A stretch of 64,000 bases of DNA from Micromonospora terminaliae (lineage in GTDB: Bacteria; Actinomycetota; Actinomycetes; Mycobacteriales; Micromonosporaceae), in NCBI RefSeq assembly GCF_009671205.1, contig NZ_CP045309.1, forward strand, positions 1,798,001-1,862,000, read 5' to 3'. Position 1 is the first letter of the stretch, and every line of letters begins with the position of its first letter. The notes under the pieces are model-generated. The model was not told the origin of the DNA, made no database searches, and worked only from the letters and a program-made list of their open reading frames with translations. This document shows positions 51,214 to 58,572 of this stretch, in pieces. Position numbers and translations under genes: made by a program.

Positions 51214-51693
51214 TCAAGCGAGCGACTTACGCATCTGTTGTGTCACGACGCGATAGCCGGACGTCTCGTACAGCCGGATCGCCCGGGCATTGTCGCGGAA
51301 GACGTTGAGCTCCAGGCGACCCACGCCACGAGATCGCACCGCGTCCTCGACAGCAGCCAGGAGCGCGCGTCCGTAGCCGGCTCCGCGGTGCGCCTCATCG
51401 ATCTCGATGTCGTAGATGAACGCGCAGTCGGGCGCGCCGCGCGGATGCGTCAGGCCCAGCCACGACACACCGACATGGGCGCCGTCGGGGAGCACCGCCC
51501 GCAGGAACAGCATTCCTGCGGTCGCAAAACCGTCCGGCAACAGGACGTCGTGTGCCCTGGTGGCCAACTCGAGGGCTTCGTCCGCGGACCAGTTCCCGGC
51601 TGCTACCTGTTCATCGGCGTAGGAGCGGATGGTGCGGTCACGCCACACCTCGAACTCGTTCCGCGTCATGTCCCGCACGATCAACTCAGGCAC
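51214..51693 (-). CDS. GNAT N-acetyltransferase
   Basis: This is a 159-residue GCN5-type acetyltransferase: IYDIEIDEAHRGAGYGRALL contains the acetyl-CoA loop (R-x-x-G-x-G), followed by LELNVFRDNARAIRLYETSGY. I start at the GTG 51693, which follows GGGAG by about 9 nt and gives VPELIVRDMT as the N-terminus. A longer in-frame start (51858) overlaps the sulfotransferase stop and adds 55 unconserved residues. It lies just past the 3' end of the megasynthase in convergent orientation. It could acetylate the product or a precursor (resistance-like) but may be an unrelated flank gene. Confidence 0.9.
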   Translation of the reverse strand: MPELIVRDMTRNEFEVWRDRTIRSYADEQVAAGNWSADEALELATRAHDVLLPDGFATAGMLFLRAVLPDGAHVGVSWLGLTHPRGAPDCAFIYDIEIDEAHRGAGYGRALLAAVEDAVRSRGVGRLELNVFRDNARAIRLYETSGYRVVTQQMRKSLA

Positions 51694-51854
51694 CGCGTGA
51701 TGCTCCCACACCGATCGGTGGACGGCTGTCCGGTTATCCGCCGAGCATAAGGGAGCGCCGGTGCTCGGGTCTGTGATGAGGTTCGGCTGAAGCAGCGTCT
51801 GACGGGCGTTCGGGGGCCACGATGCCGCGTCGTCACGGTGGAGAGTCGGAGTCG

Positions 51855-52811
51855 TCACTCGTATCCCATAGCCGGGATGATCTTACTGAGTGCCTCCTTG
51901 ACGAATTCGCGGGTGTCGTCGTCGAACTGGTTGTTGCGGTTCGCCAGCTTGTGCGACTGGAACTCGGACGGGGTGGCGAAGTCGTCGACGCCGAGCCGTT
52001 CGAACAGGCCCTTGCGCTGCCCGCGCCAGTCGGCTGCGAGTTCTTCCGCTTTCACCTCGATGTATCGCCGGCCCGTCAGGTCGACCGTGTCCTTCCAGGT
52101 GAGCCATCGCTCGTAGATGGGCTTGAGGTACGCGAGCGCGCCGTCGACCGTGGACGGTGCCCACGGCTGGGCCAGGTGGGAGGCGAGCACCGAGACCGGG
52201 TGACGCTTGATGTGCACGATGGTCGCTTCGGGGACCAGTTCCCAGAGGAAGTCCATGCACAGCAGGTTGAACGGTGTCTTCTCGCACCAGGTCGGCTTGC
52301 CCGCGTCGGCGGCCGCTCCGGCGAACAGGGTGTTCACTAGGTTCCGCAGGATGCCGACCAGTTCGCTCCGGTCACTGAAATACCTGGGGACGACCCGTGG
52401 GCGGCTCGGCGGCGCGAACGGCCCGGCCGGCCTGTCGGCGTTCCCGAACCCTTCCGCGGGCGCGGGCTCTTCGAACGTGTGCGTGATCAACTGCGGCCAG
52501 AGCCGCTGCACCGCGTCCCGGTAGCGCTGCTCGCCGACCAGTTCGGGAACGGTTTTCCCGCGATCGTCGCGCCGGCCGGGCACCCGTACGGTGAGGAAGT
52601 CGCTGAGCCGGTGCAGGGCGTCCTCACCGACGGTGGGGTCGTATCGATCGGTGAGCGCGTCGGCCAGGTCCCGCAGGCCACCCGGGTCGATGAGGAACCT
52701 GGTCTCCATGGGAATCCGGTGGATCAGCGGATGTTGGCCGATGATGTCGGCGATCCGTGAGGTTCCCGAACGACCCGTACCCGCGACGAAGACCGGTGAG
52801 GGGGAGGACAT
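51855..52811 (-). CDS. Sulfotransferase family protein
   Basis: This 318-residue PAPS-dependent sulfotransferase-like protein has the 5'-phosphosulfate loop VAGTGRSGTS at residues 9-18, then IIGQHPLIHRIP. The 3'-phosphate-binding region is IVHIKRHPVSVLASHLAQPW. The C-terminal basic segment is SHKLANRNNQF. The ATG at 52811 begins MSSPSPVF just before the P-loop; an in-frame TTG 36 nt upstream is less likely. No strong ribosome site is seen. It is upstream of, and co-directional with, the GNAT gene. Whether it belongs to the cluster is open. If so, it would O- or N-sulfate the product, which matters because N-sulfonated Dap is the monobactam nucleus precursor. Confidence 0.88.
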   Translation of the reverse strand: MSSPSPVFVAGTGRSGTSRIADIIGQHPLIHRIPMETRFLIDPGGLRDLADALTDRYDPTVGEDALHRLSDFLTVRVPGRRDDRGKTVPELVGEQRYRDAVQRLWPQLITHTFEEPAPAEGFGNADRPAGPFAPPSRPRVVPRYFSDRSELVGILRNLVNTLFAGAAADAGKPTWCEKTPFNLLCMDFLWELVPEATIVHIKRHPVSVLASHLAQPWAPSTVDGALAYLKPIYERWLTWKDTVDLTGRRYIEVKAEELAADWRGQRKGLFERLGVDDFATPSEFQSHKLANRNNQFDDDTREFVKEALSKIIPAMGYE

Positions 52812-52914
52812 GGTGAGCAGCCAACGCTCAGCCCGGCGGCGCCGCAAGCCATTTAACCCCTAAGTCGCAGCTACGGGCCGGACCGCACGCCATGTCCCGC
52901 CGTACCATCCTGCG

Positions 52915-54084
52915 GTGATCCCCTCCCGCCGACGGCTGGTCGTCGCGTGCCTCCTCCTGGTGCTGGAGGCGGTCGCGTTCGCGCTCTTCGTCACCGAGTC
53001 GCTGACGGGTGCGCTCGCCGCCGTCGGTCTCACCTGCGTGTCGTTGTGGGTGCACGTCGTCCTGCACGAGTGCGGGCACCTCGTCGCGGCGAAGCTGCTG
53101 CGTCTGCCGGTCCTCGCGGTCCGCATCGCACCCTTCACCGGCAGGCGGAGCGAAGTGTGGGTCCGGCCGGCGCCGACGGCGACCGCGTTGCCGCTGCGGA
53201 TGGTGATGTTCTACCTCGGCGGCCCGATGGCGAACCTGTGCGCCGCCGCGGTGCTCGGTGCCGCGACGGCGTTCACGAGCACGGCGGTGACGCGCCTCGC
53301 GCTGCTCGGCGCGGCGCTCGTCGGAGCGCTGCTCGGACTGGCCAATCTCATTCCCGGCACGTCGCCCCGCAGTGACGGCCGCAAGCTGCTCCGCTGGCTC
53401 TCGGCGCCCACGGCCACCCGCGCCGCGCTGCGGGCGGGCCACTACCAGGACGAGGTGAGCCGAACGCTGCGAGCGATGGACCATCGTCTCGGAGATCCGG
53501 TTCGCGACGGCGACGACCCGCTACTGGCGCTCGCCGCCTTCCAACGGCGCTGGAGGATGGGGCACGCCGGGTCGGCGGCGGATTTCATCGCCGAGGCCGA
53601 GCGGCTCGCGGCGCTGGCCCGAGCCGACAGCACCGATCCCATGGCCGCCGCGGCCATCGGGCAGGCGCTGACCGTCCAGTTCGGGCTGTGGTACCTGTAC
53701 GACGCGGTGGTCAACGGCGCGCCGGTCGAACACCGGGAGGTCGTGGAGATCGCGAAGCTGGCCCAGCTCGCCCATCACGTGCAGCCGCACCGGTTGTCCG
53801 CTCGTGTCGCCATGAGCCTCGCTCACCTGCTCAACCATAGGCCGGAGCAGGCGCGGTCGCTGCTTCTCGACATCCGGGCGGATGTCGACCCGCCGGACCT
53901 GTGCCACGTCGCGTTTCTCCTGTCGGCCATCGCCGAGTGTCACCTCGGCAACCACGCTGCCGCGGACGCCCTCATCCGGGCGGCCGGCGGCGGCCACCCG
54001 CAGCTGACTCAGGTCGCTGTCGCGATCCGCGCAGCGGACCCGGTGCCACGCCTGTTCGCCCTGGCACCGATGGTTGACGCCTGA
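52915..54084 (+). CDS. M50-like membrane metalloprotease with helical repeat tail
   Basis: This is a 389-residue protein. The N-terminal 160 residues hold four or more membrane segments with a zinc motif HECGH (51-55) at the end of segment 2, YLGGPMANLCAAA in segment 3 and a distal Asp in SPRSDGRKLL near 156. Together these match site-2-protease (M50) architecture, although the distal motif is divergent. Residues 190-380 are soluble, Ala/Leu-rich and helical, like TPR repeats. GTG start at 52915. It is divergent from the sulfotransferase gene with about a 100-bp gap. The substrate is unknown; a signalling or peptide-maturation role would be typical of the family. Confidence 0.8.
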   Translation: MIPSRRRLVVACLLLVLEAVAFALFVTESLTGALAAVGLTCVSLWVHVVLHECGHLVAAKLLRLPVLAVRIAPFTGRRSEVWVRPAPTATALPLRMVMFYLGGPMANLCAAAVLGAATAFTSTAVTRLALLGAALVGALLGLANLIPGTSPRSDGRKLLRWLSAPTATRAALRAGHYQDEVSRTLRAMDHRLGDPVRDGDDPLLALAAFQRRWRMGHAGSAADFIAEAERLAALARADSTDPMAAAAIGQALTVQFGLWYLYDAVVNGAPVEHREVVEIAKLAQLAHHVQPHRLSARVAMSLAHLLNHRPEQARSLLLDIRADVDPPDLCHVAFLLSAIAECHLGNHAAADALIRAAGGGHPQLTQVAVAIRAADPVPRLFALAPMVDA

Positions 54085-54092
54085 CCGGCGTG

Positions 54093-54126
54093 CCCCCGGA
54101 GCGGACGCGGGCCCACGGTCCGGGGG
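54093..54126. terminator. Candidate terminator between convergent genes
   Basis: CCCCCGGA (54093-54100) pairs with TCCGGGGG (54119-54126) across an 18-nt loop, in the 59-bp spacer between the convergent protease and GNAT genes. Confidence 0.5.
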
Positions 54127-54143
54127 ATGGCCCGTCCGCCGGC

Positions 54144-54659
54144 TCAGCAGGGGCTCCCCTGATGCCGGGCGATCGTGTCCGTGCCTCCCGGCGAGAGCAG
54201 CGGGAGATAACCGTCCGGAGGCCAGCCGGCGATCACCTTGGTGAAGAGCCTCGCGCCGAGCCGGCGGTAGAACCGTTGTGCCCCCACGTTCCCGGGCTTG
54301 ACCTCCCACCGGATGGTGAGCCGGTCGACGGCGGCGCAGCGAGCGAGCGTCGTCATCAGCTCTCGCCCCACCCCGCCGTCCCGGGCCTGCGCGCGAACGT
54401 ACAGGTCGTCCAGGGCGAGGATGTCCCCGCCGGTCCACAGGTGCAGGCGGCGCTGCGCGGACACGTAGCCCAGAGGTTCGCCGGCCCGCTCGGCCAGCAG
54501 GACGGTGACGTCTGCGCGCCCGAGTAGGTCGCGCCACCCCGAGGCGGTGACGCTGACGTGGACGCTGTCGCCCTCGTGGGCGGCGATCTCCCGGACCAGG
54601 GTGTCCACGGTGGGAGCGTCGTCAGGGTGGGCCCGGCGGATGGTGATGGTGTCGTTCAT
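54144..54659 (-). CDS. GNAT N-acetyltransferase
   Basis: This is a 171-residue GNAT protein beginning MNDTITIRRAHPDDAP, with LALDDLYVRAQARDGGVGRE providing the acetyl-CoA loop and VGAQRFYRRLGARLFT near the C-terminus. The ATG at 54659 has GAGGAG six bases upstream; a longer in-frame start (54728) would run into the exporter gene. It follows the ABC permease by 65 nt in the same direction, so it may be the last gene of that operon. Substrate unknown. Confidence 0.92.
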   Translation of the reverse strand: MNDTITIRRAHPDDAPTVDTLVREIAAHEGDSVHVSVTASGWRDLLGRADVTVLLAERAGEPLGYVSAQRRLHLWTGGDILALDDLYVRAQARDGGVGRELMTTLARCAAVDRLTIRWEVKPGNVGAQRFYRRLGARLFTKVIAGWPPDGYLPLLSPGGTDTIARHQGSPC

Positions 54660-54724
54660 GGTGCTCTCCTCGAAGAAGGTGTGGCCGGGCGGCACCGGAC
54701 CCGGCCGGTGCCGCCCGGGAGGGG

Positions 54725-57253
54725 TCACGGAGTGCCGATGGCGGCGAGAACGTCCAGCCGGGCGGCCCGGCGGGCGGGCAGCAGCCCGGCGAGGAGGCCG
54801 GCGGCGAGGGCGACGGCCAGTACCAGGAGCAGTCGGCCGGCCGGCACCGCGAGCACGGTCGGGGCGTCCCGGCCCAGCGCCCGGACCGTGGCGGCGGCGA
54901 AACCGACGCCCAGCAGGATTCCCAGCACGCTGGCCAGCGCGGCGACCAGCACCGCCTCGCCGCGGATCATCCAGCGCAGCTGCCGGCGGGTCATTCCCAC
55001 CGCGCGCAGCAGCCCGATCTCCGCGGTGCGCTCGGTGATCGAGAGGGCGAGGGTGTTGGTGATGCCGAGCAGTGCGATCAGCACGGCCAGCATCAGCAGC
55101 ACCGTCACCAGACCGAGCACCTGGTCGATCATCTGGGTCCGGCCGGCCACCGCGGCGGCCTGGTCGCGTAGCTGGGCGGTCGGGGTCTCGGCCAGGGCCG
55201 CCTTGATCGCCCGCTCGGCGGCCGCGCGTCCGGTCCCGTCGGCGGTACGGATCAGCACGCTCGCGTCCATCTCCTCGCTGTAGAGCCGGGCGAAGGTGTC
55301 CAGCGAGATGAGGTAGTCGGTGGAGAGCGCCCGGGCGTCCCCGTCCCTCAGCAGGCCGACCACCGGCAGGCTGCGGGTGCCGGTGCGGGAGAACGTCATG
55401 GGCAGCTCGTCCCCGACGGCGAGGCCCCGGTCCCGGGCCACGTGCTCGGCCAGCACGATGCCCCCGCCGTCCAGCGCCGCCAGGTTGCCGGCGGTGAAAT
55501 GCAGGGACGTCACCCGGGGCAGCGTCGTCGGGTCGACGGCGGTGAGGGCCTGGGTGGCGTCCCCGTCGCGCCAGTGGCCGTAGCGCAGCCGGGACGCGAC
55601 CGCCACCTCGGGCAGCCGGCTCACCCGGTCGTACACCGCGGGGGAGAGGCCGCCGAGCATCTCGTTGCGGGCGCTCTCCACGACGTGGTCGGCGGTGATC
55701 ACCTCGGCGTACGACTGGCGGACCGAGCTCTTGACCGAGGTGCCGAGGACAGCCATGAAGCTGATCAGCGCGAGCCCGAGGGCCAGCGCCAGGGCCGTCG
55801 CCGCGGTACGTCGCGGAGTCCGGGCCGCCGACTCGTTCGCCAGCCGTCCGGTCACCCCGGCGGCGGCCAGGGGCCGACCGATGAGGCGTACCAGGATCGG
55901 GGTGATGGCGGGGCCGAGCAGCGCGAGCCCGCCAACGGCCCCCAGCGCGGCGACGCCGAGCAGCGGGACGGGCGCGCCGGCGGCGAGCACCGCGGTGGTC
56001 GCGGCCAGAGCGGCCACGGCGGCCAGTGCACCCGCGACCACCCGGAGCCGTCCGGTGCGGGCGGCGGTCGCGTCCCGCAGCGCGGCGACCGGCGCCACCG
56101 CAGCGGCCCGCCGGGCCGGACCGACCGCCGAGCCGACCGTGACGACCACGCCCACGGCGAAGGCCACCAGGACGGTACGGGCGGTCAGCACCAGCCCGCC
56201 CTCCGGCAGCGGTACGCCGAACGCCCCGGCCAGATTCCGGATGCCGGTGGCGGCGGCGACGCCGAGGCCGAGGCCGGCGGTCGAGGCGGCGAGCCCGACC
56301 AGCAGCGCCTCGCCGAGGACCGAGCGCAGCACCTGCCCGCCGGTCGCCCCTGCGGCCCGCAGCAGGGCGAGTTCCCGGGTGCGCTGGGTGATGACGATGG
56401 AGAACGTGTTGGCGATCAGGAACGCGCCGACCAGCAGGGCCGCCGCCGCCAGTGCGAGCAGGACGAGTTGCAGCCAGCCGAGCTGGTCCCGGGCGGCTGC
56501 CGCCCCGGCGGCCGCGATGTCCCGGCTCGGGGTGACCTCGTAGCCGGCGCCCAGCTCGACGCTGATGCGGTCCCGCAGTTCCTCCGGTGCGACACCGGGT
56601 GCGGCGACCACCGCCACCTCGGAGACGGTGGAGCCGAGCCGCAGGAGGCGCTGCGCCGACGGGAGGGTGACCAGGGCGATCGTGCTGTTCGGCAGGCCGC
56701 CGCGGGCGCCGAACCCGGCCAGGCCGACCACCCGCAGCCGGCCGGTGTCGGTCGCCCGGACCGTGACGGTGTCGCCGAGGCCGATGCGGTGCGCCCGGGC
56801 CGTGTCCTCGTCGATGACCACCTCGTCGTCGGCGGCCGGCGGCCGGCCGCTACGGATAGTGAACGCGCCGAGCGGCGGCGGCACCCAGGAGGCCAGCACC
56901 GACGGGCCACTCGGCACGACGGCCGTGCCGTCCACCTCGAGCAGGCCCTGGCCCCGGACCTGCGGCCGGACGGAGGCCACGCCGGGCACCGCGGCGATCC
57001 GCTCCGGGAGCTTCGCCGGCAGCGGATCCCGGGTGACCTCCACGCCCATGGCGGAGTCGAAGGCGACCGCGTCGCGCACGGTCAGGTCGACGCCGGCGGT
57101 CGCGGTGCGGAACTGGTCGTCCAGCAGCCGCCCGGAGGTGTCGGTGAGGATCAGGCTCCCGGTGGCGAAGGTGACGCCGAGGACGACCGCGAGCAGGGTC
57201 AGCGCGAGCCGGGCCCGGCGGGCCAGGGTGGTACGCAGGGTCACGCGCCACAT
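54725..57253 (-). CDS. ABC transporter permease (FtsX/MacB type, double)
   Basis: This 842-residue permease has an N-terminal signal-anchor segment (ALTLLAVVLGVTFATGSLIL) and an extracytoplasmic MacB-like periplasmic core domain. A first FtsX block follows at about 255-390, with a run of hydrophobic segments, then a second extracytoplasmic domain and a second FtsX block at about 710-840 (SITERTAEIGLLRAVGMTRR). It is one of the large actinobacterial permeases that pair with a LolD/MacB-like ATPase, here the gene ending 1 nt upstream. Probable role: export of, or defence against, lipophilic or peptide compounds. This could be cluster-linked resistance but is common elsewhere in such genomes. 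Confidence 0.95.
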   Translation of the reverse strand: MWRVTLRTTLARRARLALTLLAVVLGVTFATGSLILTDTSGRLLDDQFRTATAGVDLTVRDAVAFDSAMGVEVTRDPLPAKLPERIAAVPGVASVRPQVRGQGLLEVDGTAVVPSGPSVLASWVPPPLGAFTIRSGRPPAADDEVVIDEDTARAHRIGLGDTVTVRATDTGRLRVVGLAGFGARGGLPNSTIALVTLPSAQRLLRLGSTVSEVAVVAAPGVAPEELRDRISVELGAGYEVTPSRDIAAAGAAAARDQLGWLQLVLLALAAAALLVGAFLIANTFSIVITQRTRELALLRAAGATGGQVLRSVLGEALLVGLAASTAGLGLGVAAATGIRNLAGAFGVPLPEGGLVLTARTVLVAFAVGVVVTVGSAVGPARRAAAVAPVAALRDATAARTGRLRVVAGALAAVAALAATTAVLAAGAPVPLLGVAALGAVGGLALLGPAITPILVRLIGRPLAAAGVTGRLANESAARTPRRTAATALALALGLALISFMAVLGTSVKSSVRQSYAEVITADHVVESARNEMLGGLSPAVYDRVSRLPEVAVASRLRYGHWRDGDATQALTAVDPTTLPRVTSLHFTAGNLAALDGGGIVLAEHVARDRGLAVGDELPMTFSRTGTRSLPVVGLLRDGDARALSTDYLISLDTFARLYSEEMDASVLIRTADGTGRAAAERAIKAALAETPTAQLRDQAAAVAGRTQMIDQVLGLVTVLLMLAVLIALLGITNTLALSITERTAEIGLLRAVGMTRRQLRWMIRGEAVLVAALASVLGILLGVGFAAATVRALGRDAPTVLAVPAGRLLLVLAVALAAGLLAGLLPARRAARLDVLAAIGTP

Positions 57254-57254
57254 G

Positions 57255-58031
57255 TCAGTTCCCTCCGGTGGCGGCGGGCGCGGCCAGGCGCGCCAGGTGG
57301 GACAGGATGGCCGGAACGCTCGGCGCGTCGAGCTCGCCGTCGATCCGGCCGTCGGCGAGGAACACCGCCCGGTCGGCGTACGCGGCGGCGTGCGGGTCGT
57401 GGGTGACCATCACGATGGTCTGCCCGAGCTCGTCGACGGCCTGCCGCAGGAAGCCGAGCAGCGACTCGGCGGCCTGCGAGTCGAGGTTTCCGGTCGGCTC
57501 GTCGGCGAAGACGATCTCCGGGCGGGTGACCAGAGCGCGGGCCACCGCGACGCGCTGCTGCTGGCCGCCGGAGAGTTCCCCGGGCCGGTGCCGTGACCGG
57601 TCGGTCAGGCCGAGGGTGGCGAGCAGGTGGGCCAGGTGCTCGGGGTCGGGCCGGCGGCCGGCCAGGGTGAGCGGCAGGACGATGTTCTCCTGCGCGGTCA
57701 GGGTCGGCACCAGGTTGAAGGCCTGGAACACGAAGCCGATCCGGTCGCGGCGCAGCAGGGTGCGCTGCCGCTCGGTCAGCCGGCCGAGGTCGGTCCCGCC
57801 GAGCAGGATCTGCCCGGCGTCGACGGTGTCGAGGCCGGCCAGCGCGTGCATGAGCGTCGACTTGCCGGAGCCGGACGGGCCCATGATCGCGGTGAACCGG
57901 CCGGCCGGGATGGAGACGGTCACGCCGTCCAGGGCGCGGACGGCGGCGTCGCCGCGGCCGTAGGTGCGGACGACGTCGCGGGCCTGCGCGGCGACGGTGG
58001 TGGTGGGTGCGGGGGCGGTGCTCGTGGTCAT
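57255..58031 (-). CDS. ABC transporter ATP-binding protein (LolD/MacB type)
   Basis: This is a 258-residue ATPase with Walker A GPSGSGKST, Q-loop FVFQAFNLVPTLT, signature LSGGQQQRVAVARAL, Walker B EIVFADEPTGNLDS and switch His in VMVTHDPHAA. It is the partner of the adjacent double-FtsX permease, with which it shares an operon. Confidence 0.97.
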   Translation of the reverse strand: MTTSTAPAPTTTVAAQARDVVRTYGRGDAAVRALDGVTVSIPAGRFTAIMGPSGSGKSTLMHALAGLDTVDAGQILLGGTDLGRLTERQRTLLRRDRIGFVFQAFNLVPTLTAQENIVLPLTLAGRRPDPEHLAHLLATLGLTDRSRHRPGELSGGQQQRVAVARALVTRPEIVFADEPTGNLDSQAAESLLGFLRQAVDELGQTIVMVTHDPHAAAYADRAVFLADGRIDGELDAPSVPAILSHLARLAAPAATGGN

Positions 58032-58062
58032 TGGAGATCTCCTGGCGGGTGCGTCCGGGGGC

Positions 58063-58194
58063 TCAGCGGGCGGTCCGGCGGTGCATCGGGGTGCGGCTCG
58101 CGCGAACGGTCGCGGCGTGCCGGTCCCGGTGCAGCTGGCGGACCAGTTCGGCGCGCTCCAGCTGGAACAGCTCGGCGGTGAGCAGGTGGTTCAT
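58063..58194 (-). CDS. Small conserved-looking protein (43 aa)
   Basis: This is a 43-residue basic frame beginning MNHLLTAELFQLERAEL and ending in an R/T-rich tail. A textbook GAGGAG lies five bases before the ATG, and it begins the leftward operon 31 nt upstream of the ABC ATPase. I do not recognise a family. The N-terminal half is a plausible amphipathic helix. It may be a genuine small protein or a leader frame controlling the exporter. Confidence 0.55.
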   Translation of the reverse strand: MNHLLTAELFQLERAELVRQLHRDRHAATVRASRTPMHRRTAR

Positions 58195-58282
58195 GGCAGC
58201 TCCTCGGTCAGGTGCGGATCGGTGACGTGAGGAGAGTCGCCGGTCGCGCTGTCCGGACGCTGGCTGTCGACCGCGTGGGGGC

Positions 58283-58299
58283 GGACAGCGGATGGACAG
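58283..58299 (+). promoter_or_regulatory. GGACAG direct repeat, 11-bp period, upstream of the HMA gene
   Basis: GGACAG at 58283-58288 and 58294-58299, about 35 nt before the HMA-domain gene. The same arrangement recurs at 63083-63099 before the copper ATPase. An AfsR-type SARP gene lies between the two sites. The spacing fits a tandem-binding winged-helix regulator. Confidence 0.45.
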
Positions 58300-58332
58300 G
58301 CGGCCGCCAGCGGCCGCGGCCAGGCTGGCGGC

Positions 58333-58572
58333 ATGGCGGAACGGAACGAGCCCGGGGGGGCGACGCGGGTGACAACGGTGCGGCTGCTGCCCGGCATGTG
58401 CCGGCGGTGCGTCCGCGCGGTCAGCGCGCGGGTGAGCGACCTGCCCGGGGTGGTGTCGCTGGAGTTCGACGTGGACGCCGGCGCGCTGCGGGTGGGCGGG
58501 GCGGTGGACCCGGCCGCTCTGCGCCGGGCCGGTCTGGTGGTGTGCCCGGACGGCCCGGACTGCTCCGGTTAG
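58333..58572 (+). CDS. Heavy-metal-associated (HMA) domain protein
   Basis: This 79-residue protein has the ferredoxin-like HMA fold pattern: LLPGMCRRCVRAVSARVSDL gives the GMxCxxC-like metal site (here M-C-R-R-C), followed by VVSLEFDVDAGALRV. Such proteins bind Cu(I) or a similar metal and hand it to a P-type ATPase. The ribosome site is weak. It is convergent with the AfsR-like gene, stop codons overlapping by 4 nt. A second HMA protein and a copper ATPase lie 4-5 kb away under similar upstream repeats. Confidence 0.8.
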   Translation: MAERNEPGGATRVTTVRLLPGMCRRCVRAVSARVSDLPGVVSLEFDVDAGALRVGGAVDPAALRRAGLVVCPDGPDCSG

